In this document: one piece after another, positions 1 to 10,468 of the stretch | How the letters are laid out: each line of letters opens with the position of its first letter | How positions within the stretch are numbered: position 1 is the first letter of the stretch | Source of the DNA: Vibrio marisflavi CECT 7928 | GTDB lineage: Bacteria > Pseudomonadota > Gammaproteobacteria > Enterobacterales > Vibrionaceae | Direction of reading: 5' to 3' | Length of the DNA: 64,000 nucleotides | Assembly (NCBI RefSeq): GCF_921294215.1 | Contig: NZ_CAKLDM010000002.1 | Span: forward strand, 124,001 to 188,000 | Position numbers and translations under genes: made by a program | Notes under the pieces: model-generated | The model's database searches: none | Seen by the model: only the letters and a program-made list of their open reading frames with translations | What the model was told of the DNA's origin: nothing

Positions 1-9
1 TCACCGCCA
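1..9 (+). tRNA. 3' end of a tRNA, probably tRNA-Ser (partial)
   Basis: The first nine bases are identical to the last nine bases, including CCA, of the complete tRNA-Ser at 130-222. This suggests the tail of another copy cut by the window edge. The rest of the gene is outside, so the identity is an inference. Confidence 0.55.
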
Positions 10-39
10 TTCTTGCAGCACTTAGTTTTTAAGTGAAAC

Positions 40-116
40 GCGTCCTTAGCTCAGCTGGATAGAGTACCTGGCTACGAACCAGGCGGTCGGAGGTTCGAAT
101 CCTCCAGGACGCGCCA
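40..116 (+). tRNA. tRNA-Arg(ACG), acceptor variant A
   Basis: A 77-base cloverleaf: acceptor arm GCGTCCT pairs with AGGACGC, the anticodon loop CTACGAA gives ACG, the T arm contains GGTTCGAATCC, and CCA is encoded. It is the first of six tRNA-Arg genes in the array. Confidence 0.97.
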
Positions 117-129
117 TAATTTGAAACAC

Positions 130-222
130 GGTGAGGTGGCCGAGAGGCTGAAGGCGCTCCCCTGCTAAGGGAGTATACGGTTTGTAGCCGTATCGAGGGT
201 TCGAATCCCTCCCTCACCGCCA
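130..222 (+). tRNA. tRNA-Ser(GCT)
   Basis: A 93-base class II tRNA with a long variable arm. Acceptor GGTGAGG pairs with CCTCACC, the anticodon loop CTGCTAA gives GCT, and CCA is encoded. It lies in the tRNA-Arg array. Confidence 0.96.
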
Positions 223-289
223 TTTATTGACCATAGGTCAATTTTTTTGTTTCAAATAAAATGTGTTGTGATATAGTTCACAGCCTTGC

Positions 290-366
290 GCGCTCGTAGC
301 TCAGCTGGATAGAGTACCTGGCTACGAACCAGGCGGTCGAAGGTTCGAATCCTTCCGAGCGCGCCA
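290..366 (+). tRNA. tRNA-Arg(ACG), acceptor variant B
   Basis: A 77-base tRNA whose acceptor arm is GCGCTCG/CGAGCGC; the D arm and anticodon arm are identical to the gene at 40. Anticodon ACG and encoded CCA are present. Confidence 0.97.
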
Positions 367-400
367 TTATTTTAAAATTTCGATATTATATCGAAACCGT

Positions 401-477
401 GCGTCCTTAGCTCAGCTGGATAGAGTACCTGGCTACGAACCAGGCGGTCGGAGGTTCGAATCCTCCAGGACGCGCCA
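401..477 (+). tRNA. tRNA-Arg(ACG), acceptor variant A
   Basis: Identical in sequence to the gene at 40-116, with acceptor GCGTCCT/AGGACGC and anticodon ACG. It belongs to a 226-bp unit that is repeated in tandem. Confidence 0.97.
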
Positions 478-515
478 CTTATTTACAACTTGGTTTATTT
501 TAACTTAGTTTCTGC

Positions 516-592
516 GCGCTCGTAGCTCAGCTGGATAGAGTACCTGGCTACGAACCAGGCGGTCGAAGGTTCGAATCCTTCCGAGCGCGCCA
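516..592 (+). tRNA. tRNA-Arg(ACG), acceptor variant B
   Basis: Same as the gene at 290-366 and exactly 226 bp downstream of it; acceptor GCGCTCG/CGAGCGC, anticodon ACG, encoded CCA. Confidence 0.97.
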
Positions 593-626
593 TTATTTTA
601 AAATTTCGATATTATGTCGAAACCGT

Positions 627-703
627 GCGTCCTTAGCTCAGCTGGATAGAGTACCTGGCTACGAACCAGGCGGTCGGAGGTTCGAATCCTCCAGGACGCG
701 CCA
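627..703 (+). tRNA. tRNA-Arg(ACG), acceptor variant A
   Basis: Copy of the gene at 401-477, 226 bp downstream; anticodon ACG and encoded CCA. Confidence 0.97.
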
Positions 704-741
704 CTTATTTACAACTTGGTTTATTTTAACTTAGTTTCTGC

Positions 742-818
742 GCGCTCGTAGCTCAGCTGGATAGAGTACCTGGCTACGAACCAGGCGGTCGAAGGTTCGA
801 ATCCTTCCGAGCGCGCCA
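742..818 (+). tRNA. tRNA-Arg(ACG), acceptor variant B
   Basis: Last gene of the array, 226 bp downstream of the copy at 516. It is followed immediately by a terminator. Confidence 0.97.
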
Positions 819-828
819 TCATTTTAAA

Positions 829-852
829 ACCTCGCTTCGGCGGGGTTTTTTC
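829..852 (+). terminator. Rho-independent terminator of the tRNA array
   Basis: A short GC-rich stem (CCTCGC / GCGGGG, with wobble pairing) closes on TTCG and is followed by six T residues, just after the last tRNA. Confidence 0.85.
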
Positions 853-1042
853 GTTTTAGCTCTGCCTAATTTCAAAACCAATTCTGTGATCTAAACAGTA
901 TTCGCTTCTACTACTAAGTGTTAATTCCCATAATCTAAGTCGTTAAATTGACAAAAAAACATCATTCGGGATAACTTCTTAAGAACAATGTTTAACCAGT
1001 TTCAAGATGCTTGTTTTTAGTTGTCTGAGATAAGGAATGATA

Positions 1043-1294
1043 ATGACGGATATTGGAAGTCTGTTAGAAAACGCTGCGACACTCATGATCACGGGGATGG
1101 CTGCAGTTTTTCTATTTCTCACAATTTTGGTGTTTCTTGTTTCAGTTATGGCAAGAGTGGTGCCTAAGGAAGAGCCATTACCGACTCCGAGAACGACCTC
1201 TAGTAATACCAATACCTCTCAGGCGACTAGCCCACAGATAATATCGGCAATTAGCAGCGCTGTTCATCAATATCGTAAACGGAATACAAAATAG
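1043..1294 (+). CDS. oadG: Oxaloacetate decarboxylase gamma subunit
   Basis: Small membrane-anchoring subunit of the sodium-pumping oxaloacetate decarboxylase. The 83-residue product has one hydrophobic segment near residues 13-36 and a Pro/Thr/Ser-rich cytoplasmic tail, the usual OadG layout; the family is recognised mainly by this and by its place directly before oadA and oadB. The start at 1043 was preferred over an ATG at 1037 because the AAGGA ribosome site at 1032-1036 leaves a normal gap of six bases. It is the first gene of an oadGAB operon. Confidence 0.88.
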   Translation: MTDIGSLLENAATLMITGMAAVFLFLTILVFLVSVMARVVPKEEPLPTPRTTSSNTNTSQATSPQIISAISSAVHQYRKRNTK

Positions 1295-1323
1295 ATTTTA
1301 ATGGATTAAAGGATCGTCCAATT

Positions 1324-3102
1324 ATGACAAAGCCACTTTCGATCACGGATGTTGTGTTGCGTGATGCGCACCAGTCACTATTTGCTACTCGAATGCGTAT
1401 CGAGGATATGCTTCCTATCGCAGCGAAGCTCGATGACGTTGGATATTGGTCTTTAGAAACATGGGGGGGCGCGACTTTCGATGCTTGTATCCGTTATTTG
1501 GGAGAAGATCCTTGGCAGCGTTTACGGGAATTAAAAAAGGCGATGCCGAAAACGCCTATGCAGATGCTATTGAGGGGGCAAAACTTACTTGGATATCGAC
1601 ACTATGCCGATGATGTAGTTACCAAGTTTGTAGAAAGAGCCCACCACAATGGCATGGATGTTTTCCGTATCTTTGATGCGATGAACGATATTCGTAACTT
1701 TCAAACCGCAGTGAAAGCAACAATAGATGTTGGAGCCCATGCACAAGGCACCTTGTCCTATACCACTAGTCCAGCACACAACGCTAAGACTTGGGTCGAT
1801 TTAGCTAAAAGACTGGAAGATATTGGTTGCCACTCTCTATGTATCAAGGATATGTCAGGCCTATTAAAACCCTATGAGGCGGAAGAGTTAATCACAGAAA
1901 TCAAAGCATCATGTGATATTCCATTGGCTCTGCATTGTCATGCAACAACAGGACTTTCTCTTGCGACAGCAGTTAAGGCTGCAGAAGCTGGGGTCGATAT
2001 GCTCGATACGGCGATATCTTCGATGAGCTGTACTTATGGCCATACTCCAACTGAAACTGTCGTCGCCATGTTGGAAGGTACAGCAAGAGATACAAACCTA
2101 AAGCTTGAGAAACTGGAACCTATAGCTGCTTACTTTAGGGAAGTGAGAAAGAAATATGCGAAATGGGAAGGGCAGTTAAAAGGTGTGGACTCGCGAATCT
2201 TGGTTGCGCAAGTTCCGGGCGGAATGCTGACGAATATGGAGTCTCAGCTTAAAGAGCAAGGCGCAGAAGATCGTCTTGATGAGGTGTTAGCGGAGATCCC
2301 TAAAGTGCGAGAAGATCTCGGTTATTTGCCGCTTGTTACTCCGACTTCTCAAATTGTTGGATCGCAGGCAGTCATCAATGTGCTAACTGGCGAGCGCTAT
2401 AAAACCATTACTAAAGAAACTGCTGGAGTACTCAAGGGCGAATACGGGGCAGCACCTGCTAAGTTGAACACAGAGTTACAAGCAAAAGTATTGGATGGTC
2501 AAGACCCGATCACCTGTCGCCCTGCTGATCTTATTGAAGATGAGCTTTCATCTTTGACTAGTGATCTGCAAAATCTAGCTAAGAAAGACTGTATTCGGTT
2601 GGCTGATGACGAAGTTGATGATGTGCTGACTTATGCACTGTTTCCTCAAATTGGGCTTAACTTTCTTAAAAACCGAAACAATCCAGATGCGTTTGAGCCG
2701 ACTCCATCTGCTGATGTTCCTTCTCAAACAGCGCAGCCGGTCCCGCCCTCTTCCAAGTCGATTGAAACCTACAGTGTTAAAGTTGACGGTCAAGTTTATG
2801 AAGTCGAAGTCGGTCCGCAAGGACAGTTAGAATCGGTGACTCCTCAACAGGCTTCAAGTGTGGCTCAAGCTCCCGTTGTTAATTCCGCTGCAGAGCCTGT
2901 TGTTGCCCCTTTGGCTGGTAATATCTTCAAAGTAAATGTTGCAGTGGGAGAGCAAGTAAGTGAAGGGGACGTTCTAATTGTTCTTGAAGCGATGAAAATG
3001 GAAACAGAAGTTCGCGCTGTTGCAGGTGGAACAGTGCTAAGTATCGCAGTGAAAGAGGGCGATTCAGTTACGGTTGGTGTTCCTCTTCTGACGATAGCTT
3101 AA
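1324..3102 (+). CDS. oadA: Oxaloacetate decarboxylase alpha subunit (biotin protein)
   Basis: Carboxyltransferase subunit: it moves CO2 from oxaloacetate to a biotin carried on its own C-terminus, giving pyruvate. The 592-residue product has an N-terminal carboxyltransferase barrel beginning with the RDAHQSL motif, the metal-binding HCHATTGL motif and the CIKDMSG loop. A conserved middle domain follows, then a Pro/Ala/Ser-rich linker and a biotinyl domain with EAMKMET, biotin on Lys558. A ribosome site (AAGGA) precedes the ATG. It sits between oadG and oadB in one operon, with 29 and 14 bases between genes. Confidence 0.97.
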   Translation: MTKPLSITDVVLRDAHQSLFATRMRIEDMLPIAAKLDDVGYWSLETWGGATFDACIRYLGEDPWQRLRELKKAMPKTPMQMLLRGQNLLGYRHYADDVVTKFVERAHHNGMDVFRIFDAMNDIRNFQTAVKATIDVGAHAQGTLSYTTSPAHNAKTWVDLAKRLEDIGCHSLCIKDMSGLLKPYEAEELITEIKASCDIPLALHCHATTGLSLATAVKAAEAGVDMLDTAISSMSCTYGHTPTETVVAMLEGTARDTNLKLEKLEPIAAYFREVRKKYAKWEGQLKGVDSRILVAQVPGGMLTNMESQLKEQGAEDRLDEVLAEIPKVREDLGYLPLVTPTSQIVGSQAVINVLTGERYKTITKETAGVLKGEYGAAPAKLNTELQAKVLDGQDPITCRPADLIEDELSSLTSDLQNLAKKDCIRLADDEVDDVLTYALFPQIGLNFLKNRNNPDAFEPTPSADVPSQTAQPVPPSSKSIETYSVKVDGQVYEVEVGPQGQLESVTPQQASSVAQAPVVNSAAEPVVAPLAGNIFKVNVAVGEQVSEGDVLIVLEAMKMETEVRAVAGGTVLSIAVKEGDSVTVGVPLLTIA

Positions 3103-3116
3103 ATAGGGAGACACTC

Positions 3117-4247
3117 ATGGATGCGTTGATGACCCTATGGCTAGAGACAGGGATCGCCAATTTTGAATTTAGTCAGATCTGTATGATGCTCGTGGGAGCA
3201 GGACTGATTTTTCTGGCGATACGAAAAGGCTTTGAACCACTGCTGCTTTTGCCGATTGGTTTCGGCTGTATTTTAGCGAATATTCCGAATGCTGGATTTA
3301 CGGAGCCCGGAGGGTTGTTGTATTACGTCTATGAAGTTGGCATTGCATCTGGTGTGTTCCCACTGCTTATCTTTATGGGTGTTGGAGCAATGACGGATTT
3401 TGGGGCGCTTATTGCTAATCCTAAAACACTTTGGCTCGGGGCGGCCGCGCAGTTTGGTATATTTGCGACATTGTTTGGTGCCATTCTGTTGAATTTCATT
3501 CCGGGTATGGAGTTTTCAATGGCAGATGCTTCTTCAATAGCCATTATTGGGGGTGCTGATGGTCCAACGGCTATTTTCTTGGCAAGCAAGCTTTCCCCTG
3601 AACTGTTGGGTGCCATCGCGGTCGCTGCATACAGTTACATGGCGTTGGTCCCTATTATCCAACCGCCAATCATGAAAGCTTTAACCACTTCGTCTGAAAG
3701 AAAGATCCAAATGGCTCAGCTGAGGCATGTGAGTAAGCTAGAGAAGATCATTTTTCCGATTGTTGTATTGCTAATGACAATTTTATTTTTGCCATCTGCA
3801 ACACCGTTGGTAGGTATGTTTTGCTTAGGGAATTTGATGCGAGAAGCGGGGGTTGTGGAGCGTTTATCTAAGACTGCGCAAAATGAGCTGATCAATATTG
3901 TCACCATCTTTCTCGGTTTAGGTGTTGGCTCCAAGCTTCAGGCAGACAAGTTTCTCAATCTGGAAACGTTAGGGATTTTAGCGCTGGGAGCAGTGGCATT
4001 TAGTATTGGTACTGCGGCTGGTGTATTGATGGCTAAGGTGTTGAATTGGCTTTCGAAAGAAGACATCAATCCGTTGATTGGTGCTGCGGGCGTGTCTGCG
4101 GTGCCAATGGCTGCGAGGGTTGTGAACAAGGTCGGCCTTGACGCCAATCCCCAAAACTTTTTGCTTATGCATGCAATGGGACCTAATGTCGCAGGAGTAT
4201 TAGGGTCGGCTGTAGCTGCAGGAATTTTGCTTGCTTTGGTTGGCTAA
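3117..4247 (+). CDS. oadB: Oxaloacetate decarboxylase beta subunit (Na+ pump)
   Basis: Inner-membrane subunit that decarboxylates carboxybiotin and couples this to sodium export. The 376-residue protein is hydrophobic along its length with many membrane segments and contains the signature loop [11 protein letters not shown], whose Asp belongs to the ion path in this family. It begins 14 bases after oadA behind an AGGGAG ribosome site and closes the operon; a terminator follows at 4324-4353. Confidence 0.96.
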   Translation: MDALMTLWLETGIANFEFSQICMMLVGAGLIFLAIRKGFEPLLLLPIGFGCILANIPNAGFTEPGGLLYYVYEVGIASGVFPLLIFMGVGAMTDFGALIANPKTLWLGAAAQFGIFATLFGAILLNFIPGMEFSMADASSIAIIGGADGPTAIFLASKLSPELLGAIAVAAYSYMALVPIIQPPIMKALTTSSERKIQMAQLRHVSKLEKIIFPIVVLLMTILFLPSATPLVGMFCLGNLMREAGVVERLSKTAQNELINIVTIFLGLGVGSKLQADKFLNLETLGILALGAVAFSIGTAAGVLMAKVLNWLSKEDINPLIGAAGVSAVPMAARVVNKVGLDANPQNFLLMHAMGPNVAGVLGSAVAAGILLALVG

Positions 4248-4323
4248 CTCACACCTACAAAACGTTTATCGAGTATTTTATAGGCGATTAGTTAACTTAT
4301 TTGCAAGAAATGTTATATATTCA

Positions 4324-4353
4324 AAGGGATGCTTTAGCATCCCTTCTTTTTTA
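4324..4353 (+). terminator. Terminator after oadGAB
   Basis: A perfect nine-base-pair stem AAGGGATGC/GCATCCCTT with a TTTA loop is followed by CTTTTTT. Confidence 0.9.
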
Positions 4354-4373
4354 GTTAATAGGGAACAGATGCA

Positions 4374-5324
4374 ATGGAAAACAAACAAATTGCTATTACT
4401 CAATTTGGCGGACCAGAAGTACTGTCGATTCAAACTTCACCGGTCCCAAAACCTCAACCGGGAGAAGTATTAGTTAAAGTATCTTTTGCAGGTGTGAACC
4501 CTATTGATGTTAAAACGCGAGCTGGTTTGGGATGGGCTGCTGAGAGAAACAAAGATAAATTGCCATGGGTTCCCGGGTACGATGTATCGGGCGAAGTGGT
4601 TGAAGTATCAGAAGGCACACGTAAGTTTAAGGCTGGTGATAATGTCGTTGGCTTTATCGGGTTCCCTCTAACAGGCGGAGGCTACAGCCAATATATTTCA
4701 GTACCGGAAAGCGAACTCAGTTTAATACCTGAAGCTGTAACCCTTGAAGCTGCAGCAGTGTTGCCACTCGCTGGACAAACCGCCGTACAGGCATTAGATA
4801 CAGCGCAAGTCGTTGAAGGTGATAGGGTCTTGATCCTCGCAGGAGCTGGCGGTGTTGGCCACTTAGCTGTTCAAGTTGCTGTTGCAGCAAAAGCAGAAGT
4901 TTATACGACCTGTAGTGAAAGTAACCTTGATTACATGGCAACCTTAGGTGCTCATGCTATTAACTATCAATTTGCGCCTGTTTCCGAGCGTTTAGAAGAA
5001 GTGGATGTGTTGATCGATCTTGTCGGTGGAGATGCGGCATTAGATGCGATGAAATGCCTACGAGACAATGCAAGGATTGTTACTGTGCCGACCATTAGCG
5101 CTGAAATGATTTGCGAAAAAGCGAAAATGTTAGGTTTTCAAGCTTCTGGAATGATGGTCGAACCCGATCCAGAGCAGCTAGATACCATGCTGTATATGGT
5201 CAGTGTTGGTTTACTTAAAACTGAAATCCAAAAAGTGTATCCTATGAGCGATGTGGCAGAGGCTCACAAACAAATAGAAACAGGGCACACTAGAGGCAAG
5301 GTACTACTTGATATGAAATGTTAG
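4374..5324 (+). CDS. NADP-dependent quinone-type oxidoreductase (MDR family)
   Basis: A 316-residue medium-chain dehydrogenase/reductase of the zinc-free quinone oxidoreductase type. The N-terminal GroES-like half starts with an FGGPEVL motif and includes AGVNPIDVKTR; the Rossmann half has the nucleotide-binding loop AGAGGVG near residue 160. No structural-zinc cysteine cluster is visible. Substrate cannot be read from the sequence. Its stop codon overlaps the start of the next gene, so the two are probably translated together. Confidence 0.85.
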   Translation: MENKQIAITQFGGPEVLSIQTSPVPKPQPGEVLVKVSFAGVNPIDVKTRAGLGWAAERNKDKLPWVPGYDVSGEVVEVSEGTRKFKAGDNVVGFIGFPLTGGGYSQYISVPESELSLIPEAVTLEAAAVLPLAGQTAVQALDTAQVVEGDRVLILAGAGGVGHLAVQVAVAAKAEVYTTCSESNLDYMATLGAHAINYQFAPVSERLEEVDVLIDLVGGDAALDAMKCLRDNARIVTVPTISAEMICEKAKMLGFQASGMMVEPDPEQLDTMLYMVSVGLLKTEIQKVYPMSDVAEAHKQIETGHTRGKVLLDMKC

Positions 5325-5785
5325 AGGCGTTTAACGCAGCCTTCCATACTTTCGCACTATGGTTCTCAGATTCAGCATTATGGGTTCTATTCATAATAGG
5401 TTTTCTAAGTGCAACACTCTTACCCGGAGGCTCAGAAGCAACATTGCTTGCGACACTGAGCCTTCATCAATATCACCCTTCAATTGTTGTTCTTGTTGCT
5501 TCGGTTGGTAACACACTTGGCGGCTTAACCAATTATTGGTTAGGTTTGTGGATACCAAATCGAACTGACAAAGAAAAACATGGTCATAAAGCTTTGTTGT
5601 GGTTAAATAAGTACGGCTACTGGACGTTACTGTTCAGTTGGTTGCCCGTAATAGGCGATCCGCTTTGTTTAGCTGCTGGCTGGTTAAGGATGAAACTGAT
5701 TCCAAGCACCATCATGATCTTCGTCGGTAAGGCGTTAAGATATAGCCTGCTGGCTGCTATTTTTTATGGAATTTTTAAGGGATGA
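5318..5785 (+). CDS. yqaA: YqaA-like inner membrane protein (DedA/SNARE-associated family)
   Basis: A 155-residue membrane protein with about four hydrophobic segments. It carries the motif LPGGSEATLLATL near the N-terminus and GNTLGGLTNYWLG further on, typical of the YqaA branch of the DedA family. The family has been linked to lipid transport, but a role here is not shown. The start codon lies inside the last codons of the upstream oxidoreductase gene. Symbol by family resemblance. Confidence 0.75.
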   Translation: MLEAFNAAFHTFALWFSDSALWVLFIIGFLSATLLPGGSEATLLATLSLHQYHPSIVVLVASVGNTLGGLTNYWLGLWIPNRTDKEKHGHKALLWLNKYGYWTLLFSWLPVIGDPLCLAAGWLRMKLIPSTIMIFVGKALRYSLLAAIFYGIFKG

Positions 5786-5788
5786 AAA

Positions 5789-8647
5789 ATGAAAAAAATT
5801 TGGTTAGGTGTTTTGATGTCACTTGTGCTCTCCGGGTGCTCAAGTAACGGTAGTTCTTCCCTTCCATTTTTTTCCTCTTTGCCTTATGGCGTAAAGCTTG
5901 TTGAGGAAGTCGATGTGCAGCCGGGTAAGGTGATGATACCTTACTCGAAGTATGTGTTAGACAATGGCTTAACTGTTATTCTCTCTCCAGATCACTCCGA
6001 TCCTCTCGTTCATGTCGATGTCACTTACCATGTCGGCTCAGCTCGTGAAGAAGCTGGAAAATCTGGCTTTGCTCATTTCTTTGAACACATGATGTTCCAA
6101 GGCTCGGAGCATGTTGGCGATCAGCAACATTTCAAAATTGTCACTGAAGCTGGTGGCACCCTCAACGGCACAACCAATCGTGACCGGACCAATTACTTTG
6201 AAACTGTACCTGCAAACCAATTGGAGAAAGCACTTTGGCTAGAATCTGATCGAATGGGCTTTTTGCTTGGTGCGGTGTCTCAGCATAAATTTGAAATCCA
6301 GCGTGATACTGTTAAAAATGAGCGGGCGCAAAATTATGATAATCGACCGTATGGACTGATGTGGGAGAGAATGGGGGAAGCGCTATATCCTGAAGGGCAC
6401 CCATATTCTTGGCAAACGATCGGTTATGTCGAAGATCTCGACCGTGTTGATGTTAATGATTTGAAAGCCTTTTTCCTTCGTTGGTATGGGCCAAACAACG
6501 CGGTGCTTACCATTGGTGGGGACATTAATGTACATCAAACCCTTGAATGGGTTAATAAATACTTTGGCTCTATTCCGAAAGGGCCTGAAGTAAAAAATGC
6601 AGAGAAGCAACCGACGAAGTTACCGGAAGATAGATTTATCACTCTTCAAGACTCTATTAAGCAACCTATGCTAGTGATGGGGTGGCCGACTGAATACCGC
6701 GGTGCAAAATCTCAAGCCTCGTTAGATGCGCTAGCTAAAGTATTGGGTAGTGGGCCAAATAGCGTTTTATACCAAAAATTAGTCAAGACCCAGAAGGCGG
6801 TTGATGCTGGCGCGTATCAAGATTGTGGAGAGCTCGCATGTACCTTCTACATCTATGCGATGGCTCCTTCGGGCGATAAGGGTAACTTAGCGCCGCTTTA
6901 CCACGACGTTCAAAACGCGTTAAAAGAATTTCAGGATAGTGGGGTTCAACAATCTAGGTTGGATCAAATCAATGGTAGAGCTGAAGCGAGTGCAGTTTTT
7001 CATTTGCAGAGCGTAAGAGGAAAAACGACGCAGTTAGCCTATAACCAAACTTTCTATGATCAACCAGATAGAACGCAAACTCGATTAGACGAGATAAAGG
7101 CCGTGACTCCGAAGTCTGTCATGCAATCATATGAGGACTTCATTAACAACCACTATAAAGTTGTCCTTAGCGTCGTTCCGAAAAATGAACCGGAAAAAGC
7201 GGTCAAGGCAGCAACCTTTGTCACTCCTAAGCGCACTTTGCCAAAGTACAGCAAAATAAAAGACAGTGATCTGAATTATCGTACAGTTCAAGACGATTTT
7301 GATCGTTCAAAGATGCCACCTGTCGCTGGGAGTGTTCAATCACATATGCCAGAGCTTTATCAGCTGCACTTCAAAAATGGCGCTGAGCTACTTGGCACAA
7401 AAGCAACAGAAACCCCCACAGTACAAATAGAAATTAAGCTTCCCGCGGGAGAGCGTCAGGTCGATGCTAGCAAAGAAGGTGTGGCTGGTTTAACTGCAGC
7501 ACTGATTCAAGAAGGGACGACTAAACATACAATGGAGCAGCTGCAAGCAAAACTCGACAAGCTAGGCAGTTATGTGGACTTTGATGCGCGCACTTACTCA
7601 ACTGCCATCTCTATTTCTAGCTTAACCAAGAACTTGCCAGAGACGTTAAGCATTGTCGAAGAGATGCTGTTTCATCCGGCATTTAACCAGAAAGATTTCG
7701 ACCGAGTGAAAAAGCAGTTTCTGGAAGGCATCGTATACCAGCATCAAAAGCCGAGTTGGTTAGCATCTCAAGCGACAAGACAGGTACTGTTTGGTGACTC
7801 AGTTTTTGCTCGTTCAAGTGATGGCACCATCAAATCTATCAGTTCACTTACGCTGGCAGATGTGAAAGCATTCTATCAACAGCATTACACGCCACATGGT
7901 GCTCAGGTGATTGTTGTTGGTGACATTAGTAAAAGTAAGATAAAGAAAGATCTAGCTTTTTTCGAGCAATGGCAAGGCGACGTGCCTCCTTTGATTCAGC
8001 CTCAAGTGGTGAAACCGCTGCATGGCCAAAAAATCTATCTGGTCAACAAGCCCAATTCGCCACAAAGTATCGTGCGTTTTGTGCGCCAAGGGCTACCTTT
8101 TGATGCCACTGGCGAAGTCTTCTTGACTCAGCTTGCAAATTTCAACCTAGCTGGCAACTTTAACAGCCGCATTAATCAAAATTTGCGGGAAGATAAAGGT
8201 TTTACGTATGGTGCTAGTGGTTACTTGGCATCCAATCGTGAAACAGGTGCGATTGTCTTTACCGCTCAAGTGAGAGCGGACGCTACGGTTCCTTCTATTG
8301 TGGAAATCGACAAAGAGATGAAGCGTTTTAGCCAAGAAGGTTTAACTCGTGAAGAAGTGAACTTTATGCGTCAAGCCGTTGGTCAACAAGATGCTCTGAC
8401 CTACGAAACGCCTTCGGACAAAGCTAATCTCTTGAGCAATATCTTGACGTTCAGCTTGGATGAGGACTACCTGCAACAACGCAACGAGATTGTTGATGCG
8501 GTATCAAAATCTACGTTGGATAAAGTCGCAAAAAAATGGTTTAACCCCAATGACTATCAGATTATTGTGGTTGGTGACGCGAAATCATTGGCGCCGCAGT
8601 TAGAAAAATTGTCTATTCCGATGGAACAGCTTGAAATCATCCATTAG
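5789..8647 (+). CDS. M16 zinc peptidase, lipoprotein with two M16 repeats
   Basis: A 952-residue pitrilysin-like peptidase. Residues 1-17 form a lipoprotein signal with lipobox LSGC (Cys17), so it should be anchored in an envelope membrane. The first M16 domain carries the inverted zinc site HFFEH near residue 99 and the downstream Glu in NERAQNYDNRP. A second, inactive-type M16 half starts around residue 520 and contains the R/Y segment NLREDKGFTYGASGY. It stands alone; a terminator follows at 8696. Confidence 0.93.
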   Translation: MKKIWLGVLMSLVLSGCSSNGSSSLPFFSSLPYGVKLVEEVDVQPGKVMIPYSKYVLDNGLTVILSPDHSDPLVHVDVTYHVGSAREEAGKSGFAHFFEHMMFQGSEHVGDQQHFKIVTEAGGTLNGTTNRDRTNYFETVPANQLEKALWLESDRMGFLLGAVSQHKFEIQRDTVKNERAQNYDNRPYGLMWERMGEALYPEGHPYSWQTIGYVEDLDRVDVNDLKAFFLRWYGPNNAVLTIGGDINVHQTLEWVNKYFGSIPKGPEVKNAEKQPTKLPEDRFITLQDSIKQPMLVMGWPTEYRGAKSQASLDALAKVLGSGPNSVLYQKLVKTQKAVDAGAYQDCGELACTFYIYAMAPSGDKGNLAPLYHDVQNALKEFQDSGVQQSRLDQINGRAEASAVFHLQSVRGKTTQLAYNQTFYDQPDRTQTRLDEIKAVTPKSVMQSYEDFINNHYKVVLSVVPKNEPEKAVKAATFVTPKRTLPKYSKIKDSDLNYRTVQDDFDRSKMPPVAGSVQSHMPELYQLHFKNGAELLGTKATETPTVQIEIKLPAGERQVDASKEGVAGLTAALIQEGTTKHTMEQLQAKLDKLGSYVDFDARTYSTAISISSLTKNLPETLSIVEEMLFHPAFNQKDFDRVKKQFLEGIVYQHQKPSWLASQATRQVLFGDSVFARSSDGTIKSISSLTLADVKAFYQQHYTPHGAQVIVVGDISKSKIKKDLAFFEQWQGDVPPLIQPQVVKPLHGQKIYLVNKPNSPQSIVRFVRQGLPFDATGEVFLTQLANFNLAGNFNSRINQNLREDKGFTYGASGYLASNRETGAIVFTAQVRADATVPSIVEIDKEMKRFSQEGLTREEVNFMRQAVGQQDALTYETPSDKANLLSNILTFSLDEDYLQQRNEIVDAVSKSTLDKVAKKWFNPNDYQIIVVGDAKSLAPQLEKLSIPMEQLEIIH

Positions 8648-8695
8648 AGTACACATTAAGTATCTAAAGGTGCAATGCAGATATGTAATACCTTT

Positions 8696-8726
8696 CATTG
8701 ACGTATAACTTACGTCAATGTTTTTC
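8696..8726 (+). terminator. Terminator after the M16 peptidase gene
   Basis: A ten-base-pair perfect stem CATTGACGTA/TACGTCAATG with a short loop, followed by five T residues. The rest of the 240-base gap before gshA shows no gene. Confidence 0.85.
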
Positions 8727-8887
8727 GGTGTAAAGCCAATGGCAGAATTCTACAAAAACGTTGATCAAAAGATTTGTAGTTGTTGAGTTATATACATAAA
8801 TCAGTAGCCTTGGTGTTGTCTGCTTGTCTAACTGCGAGCAAGCCCTAGCGGTAAAGCGAAAGGGCATAGAATATAAGTGAATTCATT

Positions 8888-10453
8888 TTGACTGATTTTT
8901 CTTCTCGACTTCAGATGGCTGCGAGCCATGGTGAAGTATTTAAACAGCTAGGTCGTGGTATTGAGCGTGAAACGTTGAGATACCATGAGCAAGGAAAGCT
9001 TGCGTCTACGCCACATGCAAAAGGTTTAGGCTCTCCACTAACCAATAAATGGATAACGACCGACTACTCTGAATCGCTGCTCGAATTTATCACGCCTGTT
9101 TCTCATGATATTCCAACGATAATTTCTCAGCTCAACGACATTCACCATTTTTCTCAGAGCAAAATGGGTCAAGAGAAGTTGTGGCCGCTTTCTATGCCGT
9201 GTTTTGTTGAGAGTGACGACTCGATTCAGCTCGCTCAATATGGCACATCTAACTCTGGTCAGATGAAAACCTTATATCGTAAAGGTCTAAAGCATCGCTA
9301 TGGCAGCTTGATGCAGATTATCTCTGGCGTTCACTTTAACTTTTCGTTTCCTGAAGCACTTTGGGATAACCTATTTGGCGAGCAATCAGAGCAAGAAAGA
9401 CAACAAAGTAAATCGGACGCCTATTTTGGCTTGATTCGAAACTACTATCGATTTGGCTGGTTGATCCCATATTTCTTCGGCGCTTCACCGGCACTTTGCT
9501 CTTCTTTTGTTGCAGGTCGAGAGTCTTCGCTGCCGTTTGAAAAGATAGGTGAAACTCTTTATTTGCCTAAAGCGACATCATTACGTTTAAGCGACCTTGG
9601 CTACACCAATGATGCGCAAAGCTCCTTGAAAATTGGCTTCAATAGCATTGAGCAGTACTTAGAGGGGCTAAATAAAGCGATAAGAACACCTTCGGAAGAG
9701 TTTGCCAAGATTGGCGTAAAAGTGGATGGCGATTATCGTCAGCTAAACAGCAATGTTCTGCAAATTGAAAACGAATTGTATGCACCTATTCGACCAAAGC
9801 GAGTCGCGGAAAGAGGTGAGAAGCCTTCGGAAGCGCTAGAGCGTGGTGGAGTGGAATATATCGAAGTTCGTTCTTTGGATGTTAACCCGTTCAGCCCGAT
9901 AGGAATTTCTGAGCAACAAATTCGCTTTTTAGACCTATTTTTAACTTGGAGTTTACTCACTAAGTCCGATTCTATGGATAACTGTGAGTTAGAGTGTTGG
10001 CGAGAGAATTGGAATAAAGTCATTCTCGAAGGCCGTACTCCGGGACTTGAGTTACAAATTGGCTGCCAAGGCGAGAGGTTGAGTTTGCAGAAGTGGGCTC
10101 ACCGAGTATTTGATGAATTAGAGCAAATCGCCGCAGTGATGGATGCACAGCAAGGTGGAGAAGAGTACGCCAAAACGTGCTTTGCCCTTCGCCAGTGTAT
10201 TGATAATCCCGAGCAGACAATATCAGGCCAGCTTCTAGAACTGACTAAAGAATTAGGTGGTCTAGGTAAGGTTGGCTGCCAACTAGGGGAAGAATACTAT
10301 TCTCAACGTATGTCTCATCAATATCAGGCGTACTCCGAGAAGCTTATGGAAGAGGAAGCGACGAGGTCGATAGAAGCTCAACGTGAGATCGAACAAAGCG
10401 ATCAAATGACATTTGACGAGTTTTTAGAGGACTATTTCTCTTACTTAAAATAA
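8888..10453 (+). CDS. gshA: Glutamate-cysteine ligase
   Basis: First enzyme of glutathione synthesis: it joins the gamma-carboxyl of glutamate to cysteine using ATP in the cytoplasm. The 521-residue product is full length for the proteobacterial type, with the N-terminal motif [10 protein letters not shown], the segment [10 protein letters not shown] and [16 protein letters not shown]. The family-matching N-terminus (MTDFSSRLQ) begins at a TTG codon; no ATG lies in frame until residue 10, so TTG is the likely start and may limit translation. It is followed 15 bases later by a lipoprotein gene. Confidence 0.95.
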   Translation: MTDFSSRLQMAASHGEVFKQLGRGIERETLRYHEQGKLASTPHAKGLGSPLTNKWITTDYSESLLEFITPVSHDIPTIISQLNDIHHFSQSKMGQEKLWPLSMPCFVESDDSIQLAQYGTSNSGQMKTLYRKGLKHRYGSLMQIISGVHFNFSFPEALWDNLFGEQSEQERQQSKSDAYFGLIRNYYRFGWLIPYFFGASPALCSSFVAGRESSLPFEKIGETLYLPKATSLRLSDLGYTNDAQSSLKIGFNSIEQYLEGLNKAIRTPSEEFAKIGVKVDGDYRQLNSNVLQIENELYAPIRPKRVAERGEKPSEALERGGVEYIEVRSLDVNPFSPIGISEQQIRFLDLFLTWSLLTKSDSMDNCELECWRENWNKVILEGRTPGLELQIGCQGERLSLQKWAHRVFDELEQIAAVMDAQQGGEEYAKTCFALRQCIDNPEQTISGQLLELTKELGGLGKVGCQLGEEYYSQRMSHQYQAYSEKLMEEEATRSIEAQREIEQSDQMTFDEFLEDYFSYLK

Positions 10454-10468
10454 AGGACCACGATGTAG

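Noticed and set aside
29..223. Minus-strand open frame across the first tRNA genes
   Set aside because: It is the reverse of tRNA-Arg and tRNA-Ser genes, a well-known false open frame.
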